DNA from: an uncultured Clostridia bacterium
GTDB lineage: Bacteria > Bacillota > Clostridia > Christensenellales > UBA1242
DNA length: 64,000 nucleotides
NCBI GenBank assembly: GCA_944350265.1
Contig: CALVOG010000004.1
Span: 1 to 64,000, forward strand
Direction of reading: 5' to 3'
Shown here: positions 9,285-18,940 of the stretch, in pieces
Position numbering within the stretch: position 1 is the stretch's first letter
Layout: each line of letters opens with the position of its first letter
Notes under the pieces: generated by a model
The model's input: the letters and a program-made list of their open reading frames with translations, nothing else
What the model was told of the DNA's origin: nothing
The model's database searches: none
Made by a program: the position numbers and the translations under genes

Positions 9285-9616
9285 CAAATAGGCAAGAGGT
9301 CGGCTCCTTGTCGCCAAAAAATGTTTGGGGGAAGGTGGTTTTATACCTTAAAGAGCATAAAAAAATTTCGCTTTTCGTGGCGTGTGGCGACATAACCGAT
9401 GTTCAAATCGAAAACAACCAACTTTTCATTAAAACCAGCGACGACTTTCTTGTCAGCGTTTTAGAAGAGGGCAAAAAGGAACTTGAAAACGCGTTGCGCT
9501 GGCAAGGGCTTAATATGGAAGTTAAAATTGTTAAGTTTGAAAACAATGAGCAGTTGAGAGATAAGGACATAATAAAGTTAAAGCGTTTTTTTGGAGACAA
9601 ACTTGTGCAAGATTAG
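9281..9616 (+). CDS. dnaX: DnaX tau-specific C-terminal tail, reached by frameshift
   Basis: About 111 codons in the -1 frame relative to the dnaX start. The segment KNVWGKVVLYLKEHKKISLF and the following alpha/beta stretch resemble the C-terminal domain of Gram-positive tau, which in tau contacts the polymerase and helicase. The ATG codon at 9257 in this frame lies inside the upstream gene and no convincing Shine-Dalgarno sequence is seen, so independent translation is unlikely. The 9617-9857 gap has a small GCGAC/GTCGC hairpin at 9695-9707 and no gene. Confidence 0.75.
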   Translation: MTNRQEVGSLSPKNVWGKVVLYLKEHKKISLFVACGDITDVQIENNQLFIKTSDDFLVSVLEEGKKELENALRWQGLNMEVKIVKFENNEQLRDKDIIKLKRFFGDKLVQD

Positions 9617-9857
9617 GCGAAAGGTTTGAAATGGTGCGCGAAAGAATGTTTAAAACGAGTTAGTTTCCTATATATTACGGAGGTCGAACCAAACGCGACA
9701 AAGTCGCATTTCTGTGAGACTGATGTTTAAACAAAGGGTGATGTGGCAAAGCGCGCTAAATTCGTTAGAATTTATTATAATTTTGTTTCAATAACATCAC
9801 ATAGTTCATATAAAGATAACTAAATTTTTGGTAAACAAAAAATAAAAGGAGAAGATT

Positions 9858-10172
9858 ATGGGTTATAACTTTGGAGGCTTTGGCGGAGGAAATATTGGGC
9901 AACTTATGCGCCAAGCACAAAAAATGCAAGAGGATATGAAAAGAACGCGCGAGGAAATTGACAGCACGGAATATTCTTCGCAGGTGGGCGGTGGTATGGT
10001 GGAAATCACAATGCTTGGTAACCGCACTGTGAGCGCTGTGAAAATCAAAAAAGAGGTGGTTGACCCAGACGATGTTGAAATGCTTGAAGACTTAATTCTT
10101 TCTGCGTGCAACGATTGTTTGAGAAAAATCGCCGATGACGAGCGCGCAAAATTGCCGAATATTGGGATGTGA
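9858..10172 (+). CDS. ybaB: YbaB/EbfC family nucleoid-associated protein
   Basis: Small dimeric DNA-binding protein whose gene usually sits between dnaX and recR, as here. 104 residues: a Gly-rich start (FGGFGGGN), an M/Q-rich helix ([12 protein letters not shown]), and the conserved [14 protein letters not shown] core. AAAGGAGAAG precedes the ATG. recR starts 1 nt after its stop. Confidence 0.93.
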   Translation: MGYNFGGFGGGNIGQLMRQAQKMQEDMKRTREEIDSTEYSSQVGGGMVEITMLGNRTVSAVKIKKEVVDPDDVEMLEDLILSACNDCLRKIADDERAKLPNIGM

Positions 10173-10173
10173 T

Positions 10174-10761
10174 ATGTTTGACGAACCGATTGAAAGGCTT
10201 ATAGAATATTTCCGCCAACTTCCAGGCGTGGGCAAAAAAACTGCTCAGCGCTATGCCTTTTTTGTTATCGAAAACAGCAAAGAAAAAGCCGAAAACTTCG
10301 CAAAAGCAATCGTTGAAGTGAAGGAAAAGGTTAAACTTTGCGCTGTGTGTGGTAACTATTCAACCACCGAAATCTGCCCGATTTGTTCGGCGCGTAATAG
10401 GCAAATTGTGTGCGTTGTGCAAGAGCCAAAGGATATCGTTTCAATGGAAAAGGTGAAAAGTTATAACGGCGTCTACCACGTCCTTTTCGGCACGATAAGC
10501 CCGCTTGAAAATCGCGGTCCTAACGATATCAAAATTAAGGAACTACTTGCGCGCGTTGAAAAGGATGGCGTGAAAGAGGTGATTATGGCAACCAACCCCG
10601 ATGTTGAGGGTGACGCAACAGCAATGTATATTTCTCGCCTATTAAAACCTCTTGGAGTGAAGGTGACGCGCCTAGCGCAAGGAATTGCAATGGGGAGCGA
10701 TATTGAATTTACCGACGAGGTCACGCTTGAACGCGCCCTTGAACAGCGAAAGGAAATTTAA
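10174..10761 (+). CDS. recR: Recombination mediator protein RecR
   Basis: Works with RecF/RecO to load RecA on SSB-coated gaps. 195 residues: N-terminal helix-hairpin-helix (LPGVGKKTAQR), a four-Cys zinc finger (CAVCGNYSTTEICPIC), and a Toprim domain starting CVVQEPKD. ATG 10174 comes 1 nt after the ybaB stop. A longer in-frame reading starting inside ybaB at 10135 is rejected because RecR proteins begin at this point. Confidence 0.95.
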   Translation: MFDEPIERLIEYFRQLPGVGKKTAQRYAFFVIENSKEKAENFAKAIVEVKEKVKLCAVCGNYSTTEICPICSARNRQIVCVVQEPKDIVSMEKVKSYNGVYHVLFGTISPLENRGPNDIKIKELLARVEKDGVKEVIMATNPDVEGDATAMYISRLLKPLGVKVTRLAQGIAMGSDIEFTDEVTLERALEQRKEI

Positions 10762-10794
10762 AGAAGAACTATGGATTTATATTTGTTGTTGTGA

Positions 10795-10828
10795 ATGCTT
10801 AGCGTTTACTTTGCGCTAAGCGTTTTTT
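10795..10828 (+). terminator. Rho-independent terminator after recR
   Basis: GCTTAGCG (10797-10804), 9-nt loop, CGCTAAGC (10814-10821), then T6. An identical stem and loop recurs at 38212-38236, and variants appear at 23458 and near other repeat copies. Confidence 0.85.
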
Positions 10829-10935
10829 AGTGGATAGATTAGACGTTCGCGGGTGGGTGCTACGACGAGATTCTTCGCTTCACTCAGAATGACATTTAAT
10901 GGTATCGCCTTCGGTATGAGCTAGGTTGCAACCAC
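10829..10935. repeat. Dispersed intergenic composite repeat, copy 4
   Basis: AGTGGATAGATTAGACGTTC followed by the CGCGGGTGGGTGCTACGACG and TTCTTCGCTTCACTCAGAAT modules. The rest of the gap to 11161 shows no gene. Confidence 0.75.
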
Positions 10936-11161
10936 GGCTGTATTATTTTTATTGTTGCGTATTTTCCTAGTGGTAGAGGCAATATCGCGAGCCAAATAAT
11001 ATTGACGTGTGGCGTGTTGACGGTATATGCCGTGACACAAGAATTTTATTAAACCGCTTAGCACAGTAGAAGTTGTATGCAAACTGTGCTTTCGTTTGTC
11101 ATATTTACAACAAAACCACTCATATACTTTTTGTGTATAAAAAGAGCGTGAGGGGTGAATA

Positions 11162-11560
11162 ATGAAAATTAAAGCAAAGATTCTTGCAGACGAAAAAAAG
11201 TTTTTGCCGATAATTAAGGGTGTTTTGTGTGCGCTTTCGGTGTCGCTTGTTGCCATTTTGCTTTTCGCTTTTCTTCTTCGCTGGACAAATATCTCTGACA
11301 CCATCATCGCACCGATAAATCAGGTGATAAAGGGGATTTCCATTTTTGTCGGCGTCTTTTTTGGTATGAAAAAGGTGAAGAAAAACGGCATAATAAACGG
11401 GCTTTTAATCGGTTTTTTCTACACTATCATTGCATTTTTGGTCTTTTCTTTGCTTGACGGGGCTTTCAAATTTGACCGTTCCTTTTTAAATGACCTTTTG
11501 TTTGGGGTGATAACTGGCGTGATTTGCGGAATAATTTGCGTGAATTTAAAAAAATTTTAG
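11162..11560 (+). CDS. TIGR04086 family membrane protein
   Basis: A 132-residue protein with four predicted membrane helices (about 18-42, 55-70, 78-97, 108-127). It matches the Firmicutes TIGR04086/YrzE-type family often found next to protein-export genes, and secD follows directly. GAGGGGTGAAT is the Shine-Dalgarno sequence. Function is unknown; a role in the membrane near the Sec system is suggested only by context. Confidence 0.75.
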   Translation: MKIKAKILADEKKFLPIIKGVLCALSVSLVAILLFAFLLRWTNISDTIIAPINQVIKGISIFVGVFFGMKKVKKNGIINGLLIGFFYTIIAFLVFSLLDGAFKFDRSFLNDLLFGVITGVICGIICVNLKKF

Positions 11561-11568
11561 TTTTTTAA

Positions 11569-11597
11569 TTGACATATGCTCCGTTTTAATATATACT
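11569..11597 (+). promoter_or_regulatory. secD promoter
   Basis: TTGACA (11569-11574), 17-bp spacer, TATACT (11592-11597): near-consensus vegetative promoter. Confidence 0.8.
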
Positions 11598-11631
11598 TAA
11601 ATGGTAGTTCGACTAAAATTTAAGGGGCAGT

Positions 11632-13008
11632 ATGGCTAAGAAGATAAATAGACTTAAAAAGAATTCCATAATGAATTTTGTTGCCGTTGCGGTTTTGACT
11701 GCAATCGGCATTGTGCTTTCGGTTTGCAGTTTCATAATTCCTTTCACAAGCACCGTTTTTAATGGCTTCGCTTCGTCCATCTCGCTTGGGCTTGACCTCG
11801 CGGGCGGTGTTTCGGTGGTTTATGACTGCGCGCTTTCCGAGAACAGTAACACAAATGACCTTGATTCCGCAATCGATGCAACTGTAAAAAGGCTTCAATC
11901 GGTGATAGGTGGGGAATATTCCGAGGCGTTAATCACTCGTCAGGGCAATTCCGAAATTCGAATTGAAGTGCCAAGTGTCACAAACAGTGACGAGATTTTT
12001 GGGCTTATTGGTGACCCAACTCCACTTTATATGACCCTTGAAGAGGGGGCAGTTGAGGACGGCGACCTTTATATTTCGGGTGCGGACATTAAAAACGTTT
12101 TCGTTTCCTTCCAAGACAGCAACTATGGCGTTGTTATCAACTTTACCGACGAGGGTAAACAAAAATTTGCTGATTTAACGGGGAAAGCGTCGGATGGCGC
12201 TGGAAAAATTTATATCTATCTTGGTGACCCAGCCTCTCCAACTTGGGAGAATGAACTCACTTGTGACGAAAAAATAACAAGTGGAAGCACCTTCATCTCC
12301 TCTGGCGCAGGCGAGGAAGGCTGGACTTATGAGGACGCGGAAGAATATTCTCTTCGCATTATGAGCGGAACCTTTAATGTCACTTTGAACCTTAAAGAAA
12401 ATTCGGTCATCTCGGCAACTCTCGGCGAAAACGCGCTTAAATATTGCCTTATTGGCACGGCGGTTGGGCTTTTTGTGATTTTGCTTATTATGTGGCTCCG
12501 CTATGGCGACTTCGGGCTTTTGGCGTTCTTCGGGCTTATCATTTACATCGTGCTTATGGTGTTCTTCTTGCAAGCAATCTCCTTCGTGCAACTCACATTG
12601 CCAGGGCTTGCGGGCATAATTTTGAGTATTGGTATGGCGGTCGACGGTGCAATCATCATCTTTGAAAAGGTGAGGGAGGACTATCGCGCTGGCAAGAAAA
12701 TTCCACTTGCGTGCAAAAACGGCTTTAAACGCGCTTTCTGGCCGATTTTTGACTCGAATATCACAACAATTTTCTCCGCACTTATCCTGTATATTCTCGG
12801 CACGGCATCCATTCAGGGCTTTGCAATAACACTTCTTATCGGTATCGTTTTGTCGATGTTTATGAACCTTGTTGTTTTACGCTTCTTTGTTAAGTGGTAT
12901 TTGCCGATAAACAGCGTTAAGGCAAAACGTTTGCACCTTCCAAAACAAGTTAGACCTCTAAGGCAAGATGTGGTGGAAGTGACAGCAGGAGGTGAGGCAA
13001 ATGAGTAA
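11632..13008 (+). CDS. secD: Protein translocase subunit SecD
   Basis: Membrane component that uses the proton-motive force to complete Sec-dependent export. 458 residues: one N-terminal helix, a large extracellular P1 region (starting after LGLDLAGGVSVVYDC), then five membrane helices with the IVLMVFFLQ and GMAVDGAIIIFEKVREDY segments. It is translationally coupled to secF by an 8-bp overlap. yajC is not nearby, and SecD and SecF are separate rather than fused. Confidence 0.96.
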   Translation: MAKKINRLKKNSIMNFVAVAVLTAIGIVLSVCSFIIPFTSTVFNGFASSISLGLDLAGGVSVVYDCALSENSNTNDLDSAIDATVKRLQSVIGGEYSEALITRQGNSEIRIEVPSVTNSDEIFGLIGDPTPLYMTLEEGAVEDGDLYISGADIKNVFVSFQDSNYGVVINFTDEGKQKFADLTGKASDGAGKIYIYLGDPASPTWENELTCDEKITSGSTFISSGAGEEGWTYEDAEEYSLRIMSGTFNVTLNLKENSVISATLGENALKYCLIGTAVGLFVILLIMWLRYGDFGLLAFFGLIIYIVLMVFFLQAISFVQLTLPGLAGIILSIGMAVDGAIIIFEKVREDYRAGKKIPLACKNGFKRAFWPIFDSNITTIFSALILYILGTASIQGFAITLLIGIVLSMFMNLVVLRFFVKWYLPINSVKAKRLHLPKQVRPLRQDVVEVTAGGEANE

Positions 13009-14191
13009 GCAAATGAACAAAATGAAAAGATTTTCCATCGACGAAAGGCTGGAAAAGAGCAAGTTTAGTTATTCTAAAAATTTAAAATATTTCATAATCG
13101 CACCAATTATTATTGTGGTTGTGGGAATCATCCTCCTTTGCACGCTTGGCTTTAATTTGGGCTTCGATTTCACGGGCGGAACGAATATGACCATTTATAT
13201 GAATGACTCAAGTTCCACTTCAGGTGAGAAGTTCAGCGACCAAAGTTACGATTTGTCGAAGGACGAAGATTATGCCGAGGCTTCGCAAAAGATTGAAAAG
13301 GTGCTTGGGCTTTTTGGGCTTACATCAAGTGCCATTCAAAAGAGTGAGTTTAATGTTAATGCCGATGCTGGCTATGGCTTCACAATAAGTGACGGCGACG
13401 CAATTTTGGTGAAATTCCAAAACGGCGACAGCGACGATATCGAGGACCTAAACAATCGAATCCGCCTTGCCTTTTTGGTGGAATTTGGCTATGTTGACGG
13501 ACTGACAACTGAGGAAGTTGTTGATGTTCAAAACGCTGAAGATTACCTCGACGACGCGGAATATTCTGCACTTGTAATCAACGGCGGTGTGACAACCGCA
13601 AACGCCACAACCGAACTTATGATGAAATCGTTTTTGGCGCTTTTCGTGGCAATAGTTGTCATTCTTATCTATGTTGCCTTCCGCTTTGAACTCACAAGTG
13701 GGCTTTCGGCGATTTTGGCGCTTTTCCACGATGTGCTTGTCACTGCGTCGGTTATGCTTATGTGCAGGGTGGAAATTAACACCGCTTTCATCGCGGCGCT
13801 TATCACCATTTTGGGCTACTCCATAAACAACACAATCATCATCTTTGACCGCATAAGAGAGAATGTGAAGATGAGCAAAAACCTGGGCAAAATTGATAAC
13901 TTCGCCATTGCTGACAGGTCGGTTTCGTCCACAATGATGCGCACCGTTTTAACAACTCTCACCACTTTCGTTATGATTTTCTTCATAACCGTGATTGGCG
14001 TTGCGGATATTAGAGAATTTGCTTTCCCTATTATGGTTGGAATTTTGGCAGGTTTCTACTCCTCCGTTTTCCTCACGCCAGGGCTTTGGGCGATTGCCTT
14101 CCATCCTTCGAAGAAAAAAATTGCCAAAATGGAGGCTAAGCGTAAGGCAAAAGAAGAGAAGGCAAAAAGAGGCGAGGAATATCAAGTTTAA
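13001..14191 (+). CDS. secF: Protein translocase subunit SecF
   Basis: Partner of SecD in protein export. 396 residues with the signature LGFNLGFDFTGGTNMTIYM after the first helix, a long extracellular loop, and the C-terminal motif YSINNTIIIFDRIREN. ATG 13001 has a perfect AGGAGG Shine-Dalgarno sequence 8 nt upstream; the in-frame GTG at 12992 overlaps that sequence and is rejected. A Lys/Glu-rich tail ends the protein. Confidence 0.96.
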   Translation: MSKQMNKMKRFSIDERLEKSKFSYSKNLKYFIIAPIIIVVVGIILLCTLGFNLGFDFTGGTNMTIYMNDSSSTSGEKFSDQSYDLSKDEDYAEASQKIEKVLGLFGLTSSAIQKSEFNVNADAGYGFTISDGDAILVKFQNGDSDDIEDLNNRIRLAFLVEFGYVDGLTTEEVVDVQNAEDYLDDAEYSALVINGGVTTANATTELMMKSFLALFVAIVVILIYVAFRFELTSGLSAILALFHDVLVTASVMLMCRVEINTAFIAALITILGYSINNTIIIFDRIRENVKMSKNLGKIDNFAIADRSVSSTMMRTVLTTLTTFVMIFFITVIGVADIREFAFPIMVGILAGFYSSVFLTPGLWAIAFHPSKKKIAKMEAKRKAKEEKAKRGEEYQV

Positions 14192-14379
14192 TTTTAACCT
14201 TTTTCGGCTCGCTTTGCATACACAATAATCGGCAAAAAAGTTAAATATTTTGTTCTCGCTTAAAAATGGAACCAAAATTATGTAGATTTGATAATTGCGG
14301 ACTTTAAATTAAACATAAAGAGTGGATTTAGTGCGTAACAACCTCGCATTGTTATAATTATAAATTTGCGAATAAGAAA

Positions 14380-14417
14380 GGACATATTGACTACAATTTT
14401 TAATATGTTCTTTTTTT
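14380..14417 (+). terminator. Terminator after secF
   Basis: GGACATATT (14380-14388) pairs with AATATGTTC (14402-14410), followed by T7. Confidence 0.7.
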
Positions 14418-14470
14418 ATTTGTGTTGTTCATTTTCAATATGTTCTCTTTTTTATTTGTTGTCCATTTTT
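14402..14470 (+). repeat. 35-bp direct repeat, two copies
   Basis: AATATGTTC-T-rich-ATTTGT units start at 14402 and 14437. The first overlaps the secF terminator. The rest of 14192-14502 has no gene. Confidence 0.65.
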
Positions 14471-14502
14471 AATCAAACAACATCTTAAAGCGAGCAACTT
14501 TT

Positions 14503-15690
14503 TTAATCATCCAAAATGTGTTTGGTGTTTAGGAAAGAGGCGCCGTCGCTTGCAATGAAGATTTTGTCCTCGCCAAACTTGGTTTTTATTTTCTCAACGC
14601 ACTTTGTGACTTTTTCGTCGTCAAACATTGATAATTGTTGAAATTTTTTCACCTTATAAAGGCTAGAAACACGCACACGAACGGCGCGCACTTCTTTATC
14701 ATAATTCCAAAAACTATCGAGCAAAATCATTGCGTTTTCAAATATATTTTCATAACTATTTAACGCTGTTACCGTTTTTGCGTGCCTAAATTTTTCAAAT
14801 GTGTTGGTTTTAACAGTGACCGAAATTGTGCGCGCCTCAACACTCAAACGCGACATACGCACGGCGACTTTTTCGCATAAAAAAGCAACAACTTTTTTAA
14901 GGTCACTGCGCTTTTTGACGTCCTTTAACGTTGTGGTGCCGTTGCCGATGCTTTTGGGCGGTGTGAGATTAAAATAGCACGCCACAGGTTCGTAAAATTC
15001 ACCTAAAAGTTTCAGCCTTAACTCCACGCCCGTTTTTCCAAAAATCGACCTCACTATGCTTTCGTCAAGTGCGCAAAAATCGCCTATCGTTAGCACATTC
15101 ATATTCTCAAACCGCTTTTCGAGTTTTCCGCCAATGCCGATGATGGAGTTGAGCGGTAGGTGGTAGGTGAGGGCTTGGAAATTTTCTTTTGGAATCACGG
15201 TTGTGGCGTCTGGCTTTTTGAGGTCGGAGCCAAGTTTCGCAAAAATTTTTGAGAACGAAACGCCAACCGACACCGTTATGCCAATTTCCCTCTTCACGCG
15301 CGCGCGAATTTCGTCCGCTATCTCTTTTCCGCTCATTTTTAGGTATGCAAGCGAATTTGTGACGTCCAAAAAGCACTCGTCAAGCCCAAGTGGCTCCACA
15401 AAGTCGGTGTAATCTAGGTAAATTTCGTGCAGTTCTTTCGATATGCGCTCGTATTTGTCATAGTGCGGGGCGAGGCACACAAGTTGCGGACATTTTAACT
15501 TCGCTTCCCAAATCGCCTCGCCGGTTTTCACGCCAAAACTTTTGGCAATTTCGTTCTTTGCAAGGATGATACCATTTCGCTTTTCAGGGTTGCCAGTGAC
15601 CGCAACGGGGCATTTTTTAAGTTCCTCATTTTTCAAGCATTCCACCGAGGCAAAAAAATTGTTGGCGTCAGAGTGCAATATTACTTTCAT
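14503..15690 (-). CDS. dinB: Y-family DNA polymerase IV
   Basis: Error-prone translesion DNA polymerase. 395 residues: the first metal motif DANNFFASVEC near the N-terminus, catalytic LDECFLDV near residue 105, then helix-hairpin-helix (LNSIIGIGGKLEKR) and a little-finger domain. AAAGGAG precedes the ATG. It is divergent from the amidohydrolase-like gene. I see no LexA-type GAAC-N4-GTTC operator in the 48-bp gap, so SOS control is not evident. Confidence 0.95.
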   Translation of the reverse strand: MKVILHSDANNFFASVECLKNEELKKCPVAVTGNPEKRNGIILAKNEIAKSFGVKTGEAIWEAKLKCPQLVCLAPHYDKYERISKELHEIYLDYTDFVEPLGLDECFLDVTNSLAYLKMSGKEIADEIRARVKREIGITVSVGVSFSKIFAKLGSDLKKPDATTVIPKENFQALTYHLPLNSIIGIGGKLEKRFENMNVLTIGDFCALDESIVRSIFGKTGVELRLKLLGEFYEPVACYFNLTPPKSIGNGTTTLKDVKKRSDLKKVVAFLCEKVAVRMSRLSVEARTISVTVKTNTFEKFRHAKTVTALNSYENIFENAMILLDSFWNYDKEVRAVRVRVSSLYKVKKFQQLSMFDDEKVTKCVEKIKTKFGEDKIFIASDGASFLNTKHILDD

Positions 15691-15738
15691 TTTTCTCCTT
15701 TCTTTGTTACAATATATTGTGAAAAAAGCGAGGAAAAT

Positions 15739-16683
15739 ATGATTTTTAGAAATTGTAATATCTTAGATTTTGAAAAGGAAGGTTTGGTTCTTGCCGATAT
15801 TCGCACCGAAAATGGCGTGATAAAGGAAATTAAGGAAAATTTAAGCATAGAGGACGATGAGGTTGATGTTGGTGGCAGGATTGTTATGCCTGGTTTTTGC
15901 AACTGTTATCTTAACCTTGCGCGGGCAAAGGCAAATTCTTTTAAACTTTCCAACGAGGAAATTTTGAAGAAGAACGTGCTTAGTGGCGTCACTTTCAGTT
16001 TTTTAGAGGTAAAAAATGCCACATTTTTGGAAAATTTAGATGAATATGACGAAAAAATGCTGGATGAAATTGCGCTTAATCTTCAAAAAAAGGTGTTTGT
16101 GAAGGTGGGACAAAGTTTGGATGAACTCGGCAAACTCAACAAATTACACCAAAAATTGCCAAGCGAAGTGCTTGAAGATTTCGGTTTTTTGGATAGGAAT
16201 GCCACAATTATTGGCGGAAACTGCTTTGAAAAGGACGAACTTGAACTTTTTTCGGGCTATAACGCAAGTTTTATCCTACTCCCAAACGACGACGCGCGCA
16301 CTGGCAGACGATTTTTGAACATAAACATCTTAAAGCGCCTCCAAATTCCTTTCGGCATAGGCAGTGGCGAGTTCGCGGAGGTCGATTTCTTTGCGTTTAT
16401 GCGCCAAATCCTCTCTTTTAACTCTTTTGTTATGGAAAATTCCTCTCTTATGTCGCCCAAAGAGGTGCTTCTTTCTGCCACCACAACTGGTGCGAAAATT
16501 TTGGGTTTTGACGGCGAAATAAAGGTGGGTGGAGGCGCAAACTTTATCGCCATAAACAGAAGTTTTGGTTATGACAACATTTTTAAGGAGATTGTTTTCG
16601 GCAAATGTAAGCGCGACGTGTTTATGACGGTGAAAAATGGAAAAATTCTTCAACAAAATGGCGTATTTGCTGGCGAAATTTGA
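15739..16683 (+). CDS. Amidohydrolase-like protein lacking metal ligands
   Basis: A 314-residue protein with the outline of SsnA/MtaD-type amidohydrolases: an N-terminal beta domain, the strand GGRIVMPGFCNCYLNLA, and a C-terminal LLSATTTGAKILGFDGEI segment. The HxH pair that normally follows PGF is replaced by CNCY. The catalytic Asp position in the usual GTD motif reads GIGSGEFAEVD. No other His is placed to bind metal. It is therefore probably a pseudoenzyme or has another role. ATG 15739 with GAGG upstream is preferred to a longer reading that overlaps the dinB start. Confidence 0.7.
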   Translation: MIFRNCNILDFEKEGLVLADIRTENGVIKEIKENLSIEDDEVDVGGRIVMPGFCNCYLNLARAKANSFKLSNEEILKKNVLSGVTFSFLEVKNATFLENLDEYDEKMLDEIALNLQKKVFVKVGQSLDELGKLNKLHQKLPSEVLEDFGFLDRNATIIGGNCFEKDELELFSGYNASFILLPNDDARTGRRFLNINILKRLQIPFGIGSGEFAEVDFFAFMRQILSFNSFVMENSSLMSPKEVLLSATTTGAKILGFDGEIKVGGGANFIAINRSFGYDNIFKEIVFGKCKRDVFMTVKNGKILQQNGVFAGEI

Positions 16684-16783
16684 TTATTTTATGCTAAAAT
16701 ATAGGTGAAACATTCGACTTAAATAGTGCAACTTTAATTCTCTGTGCTACAAAGGAAAATGTGTGACAAAAAGGAGTGAAACA

Positions 16784-18940
16784 ATGGAAATTAAACAACA
16801 ACTTTCAAGCGAATTTGGGCTGAGGGCAGATTACACGGAAAACATCATCAACCTCATCGACGAGGGCAACACAATTCCGTTTATCGCGCGCTACCGAAAG
16901 GAAATGCACGGCTCGTGCGACGACCAGGTGCTACGTGACTTCGCCGACAGGCTGAAATATCTTCGCAACTTAAACGATGAAAAGGAAAAGGTCAAAAAGG
17001 TTATCACCGAGCAGGGCAAATGGACGGAAGAACTTAGCGTTGCCCTTGAAAATGCGATGACTTTAACCGAAGTTGAGGATATCTATCGTCCGTATAAACC
17101 AAAACGTAAAACGCGCGCATCGGTGGCAATCGCAAAGGGCTTAGAACCGCTTGCCGACATTTTACAGGCACAAAGCAAGAGTTTTGTGTTCTTGCAAGAG
17201 GCAGAAAAATATATTAAAGAGGACGTGCCGACAGTTGAGGACGCGGTGCAGGGCGCAAAGGATATCGTTGCCGAGCGTATTTCCGACAGTGCGGAGTTAA
17301 GAAAGGAACTACGCGAAATTTTGGCGGAAAAGGCGTTTTTAAGTTGCACGCTTTTGGATAACGAAAATAACTTAACCTATGAAACCTATGCTGGCTTTAA
17401 GCAAGAGGCGAAAAATCTTCCAAGCCACCGAATTTTGGCGATAAATAGGGGCGAAAAGGAAAAATGCTTGAAGGTGGAGGTGACTGTTGACGAAAAACTT
17501 ATGTTCGACGTCATCAATCACCATTTTAAGAAGAATAACCCTGACACCGACGCATATATGGAAGAGGTTATCCGTGACAGTTACGACCGCCTTTTATTCC
17601 CTTCGCTTGAACGCGAACTGCGTTCCAACCTCACCGACCGCGCCAACGAGCAGGCGATTAAGATGTTCGAGGTGAACTTGAAACCGCTCCTACTTGAAGC
17701 GCCACTTAAAAACAACATCATTTTGGGGCTGGACCCAGCGTATCGAACGGGGTGTAAGATTGCAGTTATCGACAAAAACGGCGCAGTGCTTGACACCACC
17801 GTCATCTATCCAACTCCACCTCAATCGAAAACGGAGGAGAGCATTGAAAAACTTAAAAAGTTGATAGAGAAGTATAACGTCGACATCATCTCAATCGGCA
17901 ACGGCACGGCGTCGAAGGAGGCAGAGATTTTCGTTGCCGAACTAATTAAGCACGTTTCGAGGCCTGTGAGTTACGCGGTAGTTTCTGAGGCGGGTGCTTC
18001 GGTTTATTCCGCCTCAAAGTTGGGCGCGGAGGAATTCCCAGACTACGACGTTTCGCTTCGTAGTGCGGTTTCCATTGCAAGACGTCTCCAAGACCCTCTT
18101 GCAGAACTAATCAAAATTGATGTGAAGTCGATTGGTGTTGGGCAATATCAGCACGATATGCCACAAAACAGGCTGACCGAAGTTTTGACGGGCGTTGTTG
18201 AGGACTGCGTAAACAGCGTGGGCGTTGACCTTAACACAGCCTCGCCAAGCCTTCTTTCCTATGTTTCGGGGCTCAATATGTCGATTGCCAAAAACATCGT
18301 CACCTATCGCACCAAAATTAAGGGTTTTAAATCGCGCGAAGAACTTTTGTCGGTGCCAAAACTTGGACCAAAAGCATATGAGCAGTGCGCGGGCTTTTTG
18401 CGCGTTGTGGGCGGGGAAAATATTTTGGATAACACTGCCGTTCACCCTGAAAGTTACGACGCCACTCGAAAACTTTTGAAGATTTTTAATATGACTGAGG
18501 AGGATGTTAAAAACCACAACCTCACACTTTTGCCTAAACTTATCGACGAAAAGGGCGAAGAAAAAGTGGCGAAAGAATGTGGCGTGGGCTTGCCTACTCT
18601 TAAAGATATAACAAGCGAATTGCAAAAGCCGGGCAGAGATATCCGTGAAAGTATGCCAAAGCCAACCCTTAGAAGCGATGTCATCCATATGGAGGACCTT
18701 CAGGCGGGAATGATTTTCGACGGCGTCGTTAGAAATGTTGTCGATTTTGGTGCGTTTGTTGATATCGGCGTGCATCAGGACGGGCTTGTGCATATCTCTC
18801 AACTTTCGAATAGTTATGTGAAGCACCCAGCAGAGGTCGTTAAGGTGGGCGACAAGGTGAAGGTGAAAGTTCTAAGTGTCGACCTAAATAAAAAGAGAAT
18901 CTCTCTCACTATGAAAGACGTTGAAGAAGAGGAAAAATAA
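16784..18940 (+). CDS. tex: Tex family S1 RNA-binding protein
   Basis: Transcription accessory protein Tex (YdcI in B. subtilis). 718 residues: helical N-terminal region, a YqgF-like RNase H fold (GLDPAYRTGCKIAVID), helix-hairpin-helix motifs (VGVDLNTASPSLLSYVSGL), and a C-terminal S1 domain (GMIFDGVVRNVVDFGAFVDI). The ATG at 16784 follows AAGGAGTG; an upstream GTG is rejected. Its last base is the first base of the mini-mcsA start codon, so it heads an unusual tex-mcsA-mcsB-clpC run in the place where ctsR would normally be. Confidence 0.95.
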   Translation: MEIKQQLSSEFGLRADYTENIINLIDEGNTIPFIARYRKEMHGSCDDQVLRDFADRLKYLRNLNDEKEKVKKVITEQGKWTEELSVALENAMTLTEVEDIYRPYKPKRKTRASVAIAKGLEPLADILQAQSKSFVFLQEAEKYIKEDVPTVEDAVQGAKDIVAERISDSAELRKELREILAEKAFLSCTLLDNENNLTYETYAGFKQEAKNLPSHRILAINRGEKEKCLKVEVTVDEKLMFDVINHHFKKNNPDTDAYMEEVIRDSYDRLLFPSLERELRSNLTDRANEQAIKMFEVNLKPLLLEAPLKNNIILGLDPAYRTGCKIAVIDKNGAVLDTTVIYPTPPQSKTEESIEKLKKLIEKYNVDIISIGNGTASKEAEIFVAELIKHVSRPVSYAVVSEAGASVYSASKLGAEEFPDYDVSLRSAVSIARRLQDPLAELIKIDVKSIGVGQYQHDMPQNRLTEVLTGVVEDCVNSVGVDLNTASPSLLSYVSGLNMSIAKNIVTYRTKIKGFKSREELLSVPKLGPKAYEQCAGFLRVVGGENILDNTAVHPESYDATRKLLKIFNMTEEDVKNHNLTLLPKLIDEKGEEKVAKECGVGLPTLKDITSELQKPGRDIRESMPKPTLRSDVIHMEDLQAGMIFDGVVRNVVDFGAFVDIGVHQDGLVHISQLSNSYVKHPAEVVKVGDKVKVKVLSVDLNKKRISLTMKDVEEEEK

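Noticed and set aside
9617..9857. Possible SRP RNA near dnaX (its usual position in Bacillus)
   Set aside because: I could not find the conserved GGAAG/GCAGC domain-IV loop; only a 5-bp hairpin is present.
15691..15738. LexA operator between dinB and the divergent gene
   Set aside because: No GAAC-N4-GTTC or similar dyad is present.
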